Source: Conus ventricosus
Lineage: Eukaryota > Mollusca > Gastropoda > Neogastropoda > Conidae
Direction of reading: 5' to 3'
NCBI GenBank assembly: GCA_018398815.1
Contig: CM031610.1
Coordinates: 34,014,355 to 34,046,854, forward strand
DNA length: 32,500 nt
Shown: positions 11,207 to 20,779 of the stretch, one piece after another
Layout of the letters: each line of letters begins with the position of its first letter
Position numbering within the stretch: position 1 is the first letter of the stretch
The notes under the pieces: generated by a model
Databases searched by the model: none
Told to the model about the DNA's origin: nothing
What the model saw: the letters and a program-made list of their open reading frames with translations, nothing else
Position numbers and translations under genes: made by a program

Positions 11207-12130
11207 CTAAGATATTACAGAACTTCTTCGTTTAAATCCTCTGTACAAATACGCAGCCAGCTGTTTCACTGTTTTATCATTTGTCGATGTCATTAACAAA
11301 ATCAATTTGAAGAATGAAGGATGTCTAAAGTATTTAGCTGAAATACACTGTTGTCTAAGATCACTTAATTCAGGACAGTACAGGACAAAATGAACTTCAT
11401 TTTCTTGTGATTCCTTACATAATGGACAAGTACTTACACGATCGTTTGAATTGCTATAACGCTGAGAATGTGCATAGACGTCCGAAATACCAAATCTGAA
11501 CTTGGTCATGATATATTTTAAATGTCTATCAATGTCCATGGTCAAATACTTTGGTACACAATGCATAGGATTTAACATTCTGTAAATATCAAATCTGCTG
11601 CTATCTTCAACATGTGAGTTCCATCTTTGCCAACTGCAATCGATCAGTGTTTGCTGAAAAACACGAATGAAAGCATTTGTATCACCGACACCCTGATTCT
11701 CCCATACAAAACCAAAGCCGTATTCATACAGTTTCAGCCTTACATTCGTAATCCAGTTTTTCTTTACCTCTGGCATCCAACTCTACTGAGCATAGCATAG
11801 GCTTATAAGGCAATCTGTGTGGTTCCATTTGGGTTATCCTTAACCAGTAACGAATACATTTAACCATTGAAATTAAACAAATAGGATATCTATTAGTCTC
11901 TCCATATACCAAATCATTCGGTGTTTTCATTGAAACGCCAAGAAATTTTTTTAAAGCATACAAATGAATTTTCTCAATATGCACAGCAGCAGATTCAAAA
12001 CCCCACAGTTCAGCATCATATTGTAACATTGGTTGGATTTGGACATCAAATAATTTTAAAAACAAACCCAGAGATCCATTATCTAGTAGTCTTAATTTCC
12101 TCAAAATACACAATAGCGCATATTTAGCTC
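11207..12130 (-). pseudogene. LINE C-terminal region with Cys-Cys-His-Cys motif
   Basis: Two reading frames continue the LINE protein after the thumb. The first (about 12130-11770) includes LRLLDNGSLGLFLKLFD and MLQYDAELWG, typical of LINE proteins downstream of the polymerase. The second (11776-11207) includes VRLKLYEYGFGFVWENQG and a putative zinc knuckle CPLC-x8-H-x4-C (about 11374-11432). The frameshift between them lies near 11770-11780. The frame ends at a stop at 11207-11209. No RNase H domain is evident. Confidence 0.85.
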
Positions 12131-12139
12131 TACTGCAAG

Positions 12140-13144
12140 ATCTTTACAAGCAAAAGTAAAGCTTAAGCGTGTAGAAAAGTAAATACCAAGATACTTATAA
12201 GCATTCACCACAGGCATACTGACTCCATTATATGTCCACCTCTCTCTGGCGGCAAGATAACCACCCTTTCTAAACCCAATAATATTACTTTTATTCGTGT
12301 TTATCTTCAACTGCAATGCAGAAGAAGCTCTTTCCAAACTGTTCAGCTGGGTTTGTAAACCAGTGATAGTTTCAGACATTAATGCAACATCGTCAGCTAA
12401 GAGAAGAATGAAAATCTCACGGAAATCATTTATGAACATTGCGCCATGTCGTCCGGAATTATTAACCTCTGATGTCAATTCATTGATAAATAAAGAAAAC
12501 AATATAGGACTACATACATCACCTTGCTAACTCCAGTCGTACAGTTTATGTAATCAGTCAAAGACCCACCACTTCTCACTCTAGCTTTTACAGAATCATA
12601 CATGCTCATGACACATTTATATAATTTTCCTCTTATTCCATTTTTGAACAAAATATGCCATAAAATACTCCTATTAACAGAATCAAAAGCTTTTTCAAAA
12701 TCAATGAAAGCAATATATAATTTACGATTCAAACAAAACTGTTTTTGCACAAATGCCATTAGAGTAAACATGTGATCTATTGTAGAATAGTTACGCTTAA
12801 ATCCAGCTTGGCATTCACCAGTGAGATTCTTTTCTTCTACCCAGTCCTGCAGCCTTCTGTTGATAACAGCACTGTATAGCTTACTACAAATATTACACAA
12901 GGAAATACCTCTGTAATTATTTGGATTATTAACATCACCTTTCTTATATAAAGGGAGAACAATAGATTCAGTCCACAGTTCCGGAAACACACCTCTGTCA
13001 AACAGAGCATTAAAGAACTTTGTGACAAAACCCAACAAGAAGTCAGACTTACACGCATTTTTTAACATTTCACCGATGATACCATCAGGGCCACTAGCTT
13101 TACGATTCTTTAATTTCTTTGAGCCAGCAGGATCTTGTCTCTTG
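12140..13144 (-). pseudogene. LINE reverse transcriptase domain, frameshifted
   Basis: The domain begins with KKLKNRKASGPDG (about 13080-13120), continues through GVFPELW, LPLYKKGD, NYRGISLCN and QAGFKRNYSTIDH, to motif A AFIDFEKAFDS (12680-12713) with the catalytic Asp present. A one-base deletion near 12527 breaks the conserved GVSQGD-SPILF segment between two frames. Motif C reads LLLADDVAL (12380-12406), with both catalytic Asp residues, and the thumb retains KYLGIYF. A further frameshift lies near 13115 and another near 12130. The active-site residues have survived but the frame has not, so this is a relic copy. Confidence 0.92.
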
Positions 13145-13804
13145 AAATTGGACGATTCAATGCATCGTCACTTGTACTAACTGCTATCATTAGTATTATT
13201 GTAGTCATTGTTATAACTACCACCTTCTTCATCCATAATACTATGGATATCTACTTCTTTTTCAAGTAGTTTCTGAAAATGCTGAAACCAGTTTTCTAAA
13301 CTGATGCTATTAGAAGGTGTTTACTTTTATTGTGAATCCTGCGCATGTTATCCCAAAATTCCTTCTGATCATTTACAGAGGATACCAATTTATCCAACAT
13401 TTCACGATTAAACTGTTTATGTTTTGTTTTTCAAAAGCTCTTTATAGTCACGTCTGGCATTAGAGTAAGAGACATGATCTGGTGGGGATAATGTGCGACG
13501 ATATCTACTTAACAGATTACGAACCTCCCTTTTAACCAGTTTGACACTCCACATCATACCAGTCATCATCATGATCAAGTTTTTTGTTAATATTAATCTG
13601 TTTTTTCATACATACAGCAGCATCTTTCAAGCAACTGTTAAATATATGCAAAGCTTCATTTATATTCACATCAATTACACTGATCGCCATTTCAACTCTC
13701 TGCTGAATTTCATGGAACAAATTATATCACTAAATACATTGGCACGTGTCTGATTCCAAACATACTTTTCAATAACACAGTTAGAAACATACCTCTTGCG
13801 TTGT
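13145..13804 (-). pseudogene. LINE linker between endonuclease and reverse transcriptase (degraded)
   Basis: This stretch has several stops in every minus frame but keeps recognisable LINE linker pieces, such as LENWFQHFQKLLEKE (around 13260-13310) and RRDYKELLK (around 13430-13465). It joins the endonuclease fragment to the reverse transcriptase. Short plus-strand frames here have no recognisable content. Confidence 0.7.
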
Positions 13805-14281
13805 TCATGCATTCATTGGAATACTGAAGTTCATCACCAGAGGCATATGGTCGGATTCGATCCTTTCTAATACTTGCAATTTACAGTAATTCGAAAACCT
13901 TAAAAACATATCTCATGACATTATAAAGTAATCATTTACACTATTGCCTCTCTCAGAGATAGATGTGTAGGACCATTCAGATCGCCCTGACACATACCAT
14001 TCAAAACACACAAATTCAAAACGGTGCACATATTGATCAATAGTTTCCCATAATTATTCAACACATTATCTTCAGAATTCCTGTCTGTGCATAAAGGACT
14101 ACTTACATATTGATTATCAAAAGGCAAACCATCATCTTGTAAATCATGCGACAAGTTTGCAATCCGACTGTTTAAATCACCACTTATCAAAATATAAACA
14201 TCATCAAGAGCAAGTACACAGTCACTCACAAATTCTTCGAGCATACTTATTCCATTTTCGAGGTCAAAATGTGTATAGTAA
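13805..14281 (-). pseudogene. LINE apurinic/apyrimidinic-type endonuclease fragment
   Basis: The translation includes VYILISGDLNSRIAN (14157-14195), the G-D-x-N-x-R element of APE endonucleases, then LLINMCTVLNLCVLNG, a familiar stretch of LINE endonucleases. After a frameshift near 13945 come SVNDYFIMS and RIESDHMPLV (about 13835-13863), the S-D-H motif that closes the catalytic domain. The N-terminal half of the domain is missing because the element stops at the (GA)n tract. In intact LINEs this domain nicks target DNA to prime reverse transcription. An in-frame stop after YFIMS and at least one frameshift make it a pseudogene. Confidence 0.85.
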
Positions 14282-14286
14282 GGTGA

Positions 14287-14287
<1 letters not shown>

Positions 14288-14348
<61 letters not shown>

Positions 14349-14396
14349 AAGAGAAAGAGAGAGAGACTGAGACAGATGAGATCAGAAAAGAGAGAG

Positions 14397-14446
<50 letters not shown>

Positions 14447-14452
14447 AGAGAG
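14288..14452. repeat. (GA)n-rich tract on the 5' side of the LINE
   Basis: A (GA)n run (14288-14347) is followed by gcaagagaaag, then gactgagacagat, tcagaaaag, (GA)n, one ggag slip and (GA)n. The second half closely matches 10984-11092. Confidence 0.85.
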
Positions 14453-15480
14453 CAACCAAGTTGATTTTCTTGCTTTAATCCAAACTTCCAGGCCCTGCCA
14501 ACAACTATCCCCACAGTTGAAAATAAAAACGAACCGCAAAACAAGGTGCAAAGTAACGCTCACTTAATACAGAATACTGGCAGATTTTCGAGTTATATCT
14601 TCTTCAGTCTTCACAAAGAACACATTAAAAAAAATGCAGAAAACAACACTCAAAAAATTGCAATTAGTATGACATTTTATTTTGTAGTGCTCTTTTGTAT
14701 TTCGCCTTGCTTCTAGTGATGTTGCAGTCCCATTTTATTTTCTATCCCCACTAACGTTACAACTAGCATGACCAGGATAGGCCTATGACCGACTCTTCAG
14801 TCACGAGAAGAACTTGAATGGCAAACGATGGTAATTCCAGCAAGCAACCTTTTTTTCTAAAAAAAAAAAAAAAAATTATCAGATTTACTGAAACACTAAA
14901 TAAAGCACACACACAGAAAATGCTTGTAACCATAGCCTTCGTCCCTTCGACATTCATTATCAGCCATGTTTATTTTCAAGCAGGGCAAAAGACAGATGAG
15001 GTGGGTGGAGGCAGCACTACTTAGAAGAAACATGGTTGACAGCAGTAGCATCACACGATCTTTAAAAAAAAAACACACACCCAAAAACACAACTTTAGTC
15101 CAACTTAAAATCTTATCTTTAAGTCATTCATCTTTGTCCTACCTGGAAATACTGTACTCTTGTGCATTTAAGAATGACAAAAACTAAAAAGTCAAGGTGA
15201 TAAGAGGCAACCCCCCCCCCCCCACCCCCAATTTCTTGGTCGTGTACCCTCTTACACTGCATTCTAGTTAATGTTCACCTTCACAGAACGGTCATTTAAA
15301 TGTTAGGTTTAATTCAATTCAACCACAAGGGGCCATATCAGGGCGAATGTTAGGCGATAGTACTCTAAAATGTGACATGAGGCGGCAAATCAGTGGCCGT
15401 CAGGTTTGGGGGGGGGGGGATCATTTAATTTGCCGTTAGATTTTCCATGCCAGTGACAGAGCCGACCAGAACTCTAATCA
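14453..15480. other. Single-copy stretch with short homopolymers, no gene seen
   Basis: Includes an A15-type run at 14860-14875, an A run at 15062-15072, a C run at 15211-15224 and a G run at 15409-15419. Small frames on both strands lack any domain. Confidence 0.5.
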
Positions 15481-15559
15481 TATGACAAAAGGAAATTGCT
15501 TTCGCATAATTGCTCTACGTGGACAAACAGCTTTCACTGAAATGATAAGTCTACACACA

Positions 15560-15898
15560 CACAATTACACGATCACAAAGGGCGCTGGCAACTCAAAGAT
15601 TTTCCGAGTTTTCCCCTCTCATCATTCCCGCATTGTAGGGGCAAGAATTTTTGTCCGTTCAGCAGCGCACTTCCTCGAGTTGATTCCCTTAATGGGCAAA
15701 CGCGCGCGCACACACACAAACCAGAGAATTTCTTTGACACAGATATACGATCACAAAGAGCGCCAGCAGAAACCGAAAGACTTTTCGATTCCCCCCCCCC
15801 CCCCCCCTCTGCATCATTCCTGCATTATAGGGGCAAGAACTATTAGCTGTTCAGCAGCATTCTTCCTCGAGTTGTTTCCCTTTCAGTGGGAGGACGCA

Positions 15899-15933
<35 letters not shown>

Positions 15934-15935
15934 GC
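15560..15935. repeat. Diverged tandem duplication, period about 178-192 bp
   Basis: The two copies share acgatcacaaag (15569, 15747), taggggcaagaa (15636, 15828), ttcagcagc and cttcctcgag in the same order; each ends in a CA tract. The second copy carries a 17-C insertion and a longer (CA)n. Both copies lie in one open plus frame (15482-16042), discussed under findings. Confidence 0.8.
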
Positions 15936-16123
15936 GCGGCTCGCACACACATACAACTAGAGCACACGTTTTCTTTTTCCGCGTAGATGTTATTATACCG
16001 TGCATCTATATTCGTGATTGTGAACGTAACTTTAAAAGATGAACCTTACGTGAACAAGACAACTTGAGGCAGATTCTGAAGAATGCACTCCATCAGACAC
16101 ACACACACAATTTACATGCATTC

Positions 16124-16165
16124 GGACGGACGGACGGACGGACGGACGGACACACACACACACAC
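16124..16165. repeat. (GGAC)7-(CA)n microsatellite abutting the LIM1 exon
   Basis: Seven GGAC units (16124-16151) are followed by a CA tract reaching the exon edge at 16165. In transcript sense this is (GT)n then (GTCC)7 directly after the exon, so the repeat forms the 5' splice site and the first bases of the intron. Confidence 0.9.
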
Positions 16166-16382
16166 CCTCATCACAGGCGGGGCAGCGGGGCCTGATGATC
16201 TGGGCGTAGTGTCGCTCGCAGTACAGGTGCTTGTCGTGCTGACAGTAGACCAGGTCCACCAGCAGCTCCTCGCACGTGCTGCACGTGAAGCAGGCCGGGT
16301 GCCAGTAGGTTCCCTCCCCCACCTTGGGGGCCGTCACCACAAGCTCATCTTTGTCCACGTCACCTTTGCAGCAAAAGCAGGT
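16166..16382 (-). CDS. Lmpt: Limpet/LIMPETin-like PET-LIM protein, LIM1 domain exon with start of LIM2
   Basis: The third exon has acceptor gttttgtctcgcag|ACCTGC, phase 0, and the probable donor GATGAGG|GTGTGTG, phase 1: 217 bp, 72 codons plus one base. All eight LIM1 zinc ligands are present, with exon residues C2, C5, H28, C31, C34, C37, C55 and H58; spacing C-x2-C-x22-H-x2-C-x2-C-x2-C-x17-C-x2-H fits the family. C67 and C70 (CPACDE) start LIM2. ELVVTAPK, FTCSTC, LLVDLVYC and YCERHYA resemble Limpet LIM1 most closely. LIM domains bind partner proteins; there is no DNA-binding implication. The donor lies inside a (GT)n tract followed by (GTCC)7 in transcript sense. If unspliced, the frame runs on 45 residues of simple-repeat peptide to a stop near 16032. 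LIM2 and later exons were not found to the left. Confidence 0.93.
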
Positions 16383-16750
16383 CTGCGAGACAAAACGACG
16401 ATGATGAAGATGACTAATGCTCCCATAAGCCATCCTGTGTACAAACGGAAATTATTTGCTAACCCATCGTTCCCCTCCTTTCTAATTGACCCCCCTTCCC
16501 CCCTCTCTCCCCTCCCCCCGCCCGATTGCGGACTGGTTTTTTTCCCTTTGGATGGAATTTTGTAAGTGCTGCACCGACAGACGTTAAAATATAATCACGT
16601 GTAGACAAAGTCGTTCACACTACCAAGACTTTCCCTCCCCCGTCTCACCCCATTTGCCCATATGCTTTCGAATCGTTTTGCTTTCAGCGACCAAAATAGT
16701 CGCTTGTTCAATGAACTAAACAGTGTTCTCCTATACACGGGTTTATGAAA

Positions 16751-16815
16751 TGGTGATGATGATGATGATGATGATGATGATGTTGGTAACAGTGACGATG
16801 ATGGTGATGGTGGTG
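16751..16815. repeat. (GAT)n trinucleotide tract
   Basis: About nine uninterrupted GAT units followed by diverged GAT/GGT units, inside the PET-LIM1 intron. Similar GAT/GAC-rich sequence recurs at 16889-16945. Confidence 0.85.
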
Positions 16816-17112
16816 CTGATGACCCATTCCCATCTGCACACTTCAGCTTTGTAGCAAATGCATGTCTAAGACACACAAATGGAATCGCGACGATGACGAC
16901 AAAAGATAGCAATGATGATGACGACGACGTCAGTGATAATGATACTCTGTTCTTCTGTGTCCGCCGTGGCCACTGTAGCAAAGGACACAAGCACTATCGT
17001 CATGACGAAGATGACACATTGTTTGTCCATGTCGACCTTACGAAAGCTGCATGTGCAAGATACAACAGAAGTGCGCGTCCGCGCGCGCGCGCACGCACAC
17101 ACACACACGCGC

Positions 17113-17218
17113 ACATACGAGTGCATAACTTACATACGAGGCACGTCAGCCTCAGACAATTAGCGAACACACGAGTGCATAACTTTACACACGAGGCACA
17201 TCAGCCTCAGACAATTCT
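17113..17218. repeat. 54-bp tandem duplication
   Basis: acgagtgcataactt occurs at 17117 and 17171, and both copies end in cagcctcagacaatt. The copies differ at only a few bases, indicating a recent duplication. Confidence 0.85.
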
Positions 17219-17343
17219 GCCACCCGCAACAGGAAATCATTAATGAACATTGAGACTCGTAAAAGTACCTCTCATCCCTTCTCACGCTACAAACTCCTAC
17301 AGAAAGAACTGGGAGCAAATTGGGGAGGGGGAGGGGCAAAATT

Positions 17344-17490
17344 TGATTACTTCGTTTGATGAAAACAAGCAAGCATCTTTTGCGTGATTATAAGATTTAT
17401 TTGACTGAGAACATGTATCTCATACGTGTTTATCAGATTCGTTTGACTGAAAATAAACAAGTATACGTGTTCCTAAGATCTTCATTTCCA
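17344..17490. repeat. Degenerate ~53-bp tandem repeat, about three copies
   Basis: The units share a gatt-ttcgtttgactga-aa core (seen as gattacttcgtttgatgaaa, gatttatttgactgagaa and gattcgtttgactgaaaa) and an acgtgtt segment. Confidence 0.7.
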
Positions 17491-17740
17491 TTTTATTAAG
17501 ACCCTAATGCGACCGTTGCTCCAAACAGGATAAAGGGTATGGGAGAGTGACGCCGCCTTACAATACATCGTTTCCAATCACAGACTGGAAGAATATGCAA
17601 TGTCTAGAATATCAATCCTAGATTACACATCCCCCCGAGTTTCTGAGTTGGTTCGGCAGACAATAAACATCTAACATATGTTTTTAACATCTACATCCTG
17701 TATTCTACGCCTCCTCACCACATCAGCAAGGATGGAGATA

Positions 17741-17742
<2 letters not shown>

Positions 17743-17823
<81 letters not shown>

Positions 17824-17830
17824 TGAGAGT
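17743..17830. repeat. (GA)n microsatellite
   Basis: GA tract with short GACA interruptions. It reads as a polypyrimidine (CT)n tract in the Limpet transcript, a little over 100 nt downstream of the PET exon donor. Confidence 0.9.
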
Positions 17831-17934
17831 GATGGACGGAAGGGAGAGGATGGATGTCTTTATATTTTGATCCGTGTGACAGCGGATCACCGTTACCAGT
17901 TCGGCGCAACGTCTCGTTCCAGACTGGCTCTCAC

Positions 17935-18168
17935 CGTGTCAGCAGGAGCTTCCTTGACCGAGCCGATGTCCATGGCCACCTGGTCCCTCAGCTCTCGGAA
18001 GATGCGGAACTCCTTGGTCTCGCTGGGGTCCTCCAGGGCCTTGCAGTAGCGGTCGCTGAGGTCCTGCTTGGGCAGCTGCCGGATCAGCTGCAGGTCCCGG
18101 TACCGCTCCCCTGGCGTGCCCACACGGGGTACTTTGTGGTTCGGCAGCTGGTCCATGTACTCCTCGAT
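17935..18168 (-). CDS. Lmpt: Limpet/LIMPETin-like PET-LIM protein, main PET domain exon
   Basis: This second exon has acceptor gtgacgttgcag|ATCGAGGAG and donor GACACG|GTGAGAG. It is 234 bp, 78 codons, phase 0 at both ends. Joined to the upstream exon it continues PSGLTREK|IEEYMDQLP, exactly where PET proteins have their conserved Val/Ile-x-x-Tyr-Met. It contains the PET core landmarks KVPRVGTPGERY and QLPKQDL, then YCKAL and a charged helix ending AMDIGSVKEAP. The QLPKQDL and DIG-V-K-AP patterns are typical of Limpet; testin has AKQLPAHD and prickle HQLPPHD. PET mediates membrane or protein association in this family, as general knowledge. Reading past the donor adds 17 codons to a stop at 17893, so an unspliced form would end just after PET. 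A long (CT)n tract in the transcript sense lies 113-190 nt into the following intron. Confidence 0.92.
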
Positions 18169-18628
18169 CTGCAACGTCACGCGTGAAAAAGATGTTCAGA
18201 ATAACACTCCCCAGATAGCAGAGAGCTTCAATTATGAAATCGACCAGCAAATGGCGGAACATGTTTTGTGAATCTGGGCTAACATTCTGAATCTGGAACC
18301 TTAACTGCCAAAATTATTTAACACCTGATTAACGAGGGTTGACTGCCAGAACCCAGTATCTCTCTTTTATGTATGTATGTATGTGTAAATTTTACACTAA
18401 CATATTCAAAACAAGTCTTCTGACAGAGTGCGCGCGCAAGAAACCCGTTTCAGTTGTGTAAAGAACATCAACCCATGCTCTTGTGTGGCTTGGAGCTTTC
18501 ACAGGAGTTGCTCCCCTTTGACTTGTCCCCGCTTTTGGCGAGCAGCGTATAAGTAAACAGGAGAACATAGCGCCGTCTCGTCCCGCTTTTTGTTTTCCTA
18601 CACGATTCTTCTTTTACGTTTGGAGGTC

Positions 18629-18630
<2 letters not shown>

Positions 18631-18659
<29 letters not shown>

Positions 18660-18663
18660 GACA

Positions 18664-18722
<59 letters not shown>
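18631..18722. repeat. (CA)n-(CGCA)n microsatellite
   Basis: CA units with a run of GCAC units in the centre, about 92 bp, in the large Limpet intron. Confidence 0.92.
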
Positions 18723-18723
<1 letters not shown>

Positions 18724-19832
18724 GTGAAAAAGTTGGCATTTCGTGATCTACACCTCCCACGTACATTCGTTTCTGCATGGACGCCTCATGTTTGCTTTCT
18801 TGATGTTTCTGTTTTAAATAAACTTTGTGATCAGATCGCTAATCCTTTGGCATCCCTTTCATTTATTTACGCACGCGTATTTTTCTTCTTTTTTTTTTCT
18901 CATATACAAAGCGAGACCGATGAAAAATCAGGCGCTGCGAGTTAGATATTAAACAAGAGCAAACACAGATGATTGCCAACAGAGAAGATCTGGTCCTCAG
19001 TCGTCTTTGGATTATCAGATGTTAATTCAAACATTCAGCATTTTAAATCATTTTAGTTCTGTTCCTGATCTGGTTTCAGGTCTTTGAATGTTATTCAACT
19101 TCTGCGCAGGTTTCTACATTTTTGCAAGGCAGAGAAGTATGCTGCTGAAAAATGTGCGCTCAGTAGATGAAACAGTGCCCGGTTTACGGCCGAGAGTGCC
19201 TCTTATGTAACAATGATTGCGTAGGGCTGATCAGTCGTGTCAACATAAGCTTAGTTTCCTTTTGTTTATGCATCACTCTGATATCAGACCATTTCAGCCA
19301 CATGGGCACGATCACGAACGAATGTCCAATAACCTCCCGCTTTCTCTCCTTCACAGTCTCTGACTTTCCTCTGGTTCCTTCGCCTTCATTGTCCCTTCAA
19401 ACTCAAAACACTATGAATCTTCTCGTAACGCGTTCTTTATCACTGCTTGTTGGGGGAACCGTGCCTGCTGAGCGCATTTCAGTTTACACGTCGTGAACAA
19501 TGACAAGCTCTGTCACGCGTTGTTTGATCTTACGCACGCACTGGCTGCGGTTTGATCTTGCGGGCATGTGCGTGCTGATGTTCTTCACGCTGGTTTTCAA
19601 AGTGCGGCGACTGCATGCGGGGCGTTGAAACATGAAAACAAAAACAGACTGATTGAGCCGCCAAGAGAACGAAAACAAAAAATGTACGAAACAGACACAA
19701 CACGTTTCGACCGATTGGGCTTCCCCAGGCAGGACAAACAACATTCAAAACAAAAGGATACACAGGACGCGCCGTCACCTATCTCTTCGATCTGGGTGCA
19801 AACTGCATATGTGTTCTCTTCTCTTCTCTATG

Positions 19833-19922
19833 CATGTTTTCATCTTCTGCAAAAACGTTTTCATTTTCTGAATGCGTAGTTTCATCTTCTGTAGGAGTAT
19901 TTTCATCTTCAGCATATCTCCA
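19833..19922. repeat. 22-bp minisatellite, about four copies
   Basis: gttttcatcttctg, gttttcattttctg, gtttcatcttctg and ttttcatcttcag recur roughly every 20-22 bp from 19835. Confidence 0.8.
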
Positions 19923-20072
19923 ACCCCCTCCCCCAATTTCTTGTACGTATGCTTTCATCTAACACGTGCGATTTCTTTTTTATATGCGGAAAAAAAAAGT
20001 GCGAACTTCAGCACCCCGAAAAGAAACCCCCCCCCCCCTCCTCCCCCAAACCACCGGACGCACAGTCAGCCT

Positions 20073-20312
20073 AACCACCACCATTCCGCACCCCCCCCCC
20101 CCCCCCCCCACGAGACGTCATCAAAACCAGCCATACAGACTTGTCAATGTTACAATATCTTACCCTGTCCCTCCACCTCCCCTCCCCATCCACCACCACC
20201 ATTCCGCACCCCCCCCCCCCCCCCCCACGAGACGTCATCAAAACCAGCCATACAGACTTGTCAATCTTACAATATCTTACCCTGTCCCTCCACCTCCCCT
20301 CCCCATCCACAC
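20073..20312. repeat. 118-bp tandem duplication spanning a poly-C tract
   Basis: attccgca followed by a C run, then acgagacgtcatcaaaacca and cctgtccctccacctcccct, occurs twice (from 20083 and 20201). The copies are almost identical; one visible difference is gtcaatgtt against gtcaatctt. C runs differ in exact length. Confidence 0.92.
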
Positions 20313-20779
20313 CTTCACCCCCCTCCTCAACCTCCAAAGCAATCCAACCGACTAGGGACCCAGACCAAAAAAGCAAACCGACCGGGCGGGCCATCCTAGC
20401 CTATGTACGAACAGTCAGACCCGAACGATTGACCCAACAAACACCCGAGAATCCCCCCTAACTCCGCCCCCTGACTCTGTCACTCTCCCTGTGCCATAAA
20501 AGCCGAGATGCATCAGCACCCTGCAGTCCATTGGCTCGACCCCATCCATCAGGAGAAGTCCACTGTCGGGTGGGGGGGGGGAGGCAGGCGGATCCAAGTG
20601 GACCCTGAAATGAGCCCACCGGACATCGATCCGCTCCATCTTGCGCGGGAAGGCCATTGTCGAAGACCGGTCGGAACACGGTTAGCCATGCAATAAAGGC
20701 GCCACCCACACGATTCGTCTGACGCTGAATTCACGCAGACTTCGACAGTAATCTCACCATCTACCATCCGTCTGAACCG

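Larger units (their letters stand above)
11092..14287 (-). mobile_element. Decayed APE-type non-LTR retrotransposon (LINE), 5'-truncated
   Basis: On the minus strand this region carries, in order, an endonuclease fragment, a linker, a reverse transcriptase domain, a C-terminal region with a zinc-knuckle-like motif, a stop at about 11207 and a 3' untranslated stretch to about 11092. Frameshifts and stops break it into at least five pieces, so it is not an active copy. The 5' edge falls inside the endonuclease domain where a (GA)n tract starts at 14288. The 3' edge meets another (GA)n tract (TC in element sense) rather than an obvious poly-A tail. Domain order points to the Jockey/CR1/L2/I-like group; I cannot assign the clade. 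Orientation is the same as the Limpet gene. Confidence 0.9.
16383..17934 (-). other. Intron between PET and LIM1 exons
   Basis: This 1.55 kb intron has a GTGAGAG donor and a pyrimidine-containing acceptor ending cgcag. It contains a (GAT)n tract near 16751-16783, a CG/CA-rich tract at 17080-17116, a 54-bp tandem duplication at 17113-17218, a roughly 53-bp degenerate repeat at 17344-17490 and a (GA)n tract at 17743-17830. No other coding sequence was recognised. Confidence 0.85.

Noticed and set aside
19872..20399. Proline-rich plus frame of 175 codons
   Set aside because: It follows C runs and a duplicated 118-bp unit; both strands and several frames are open, and no domain is present.
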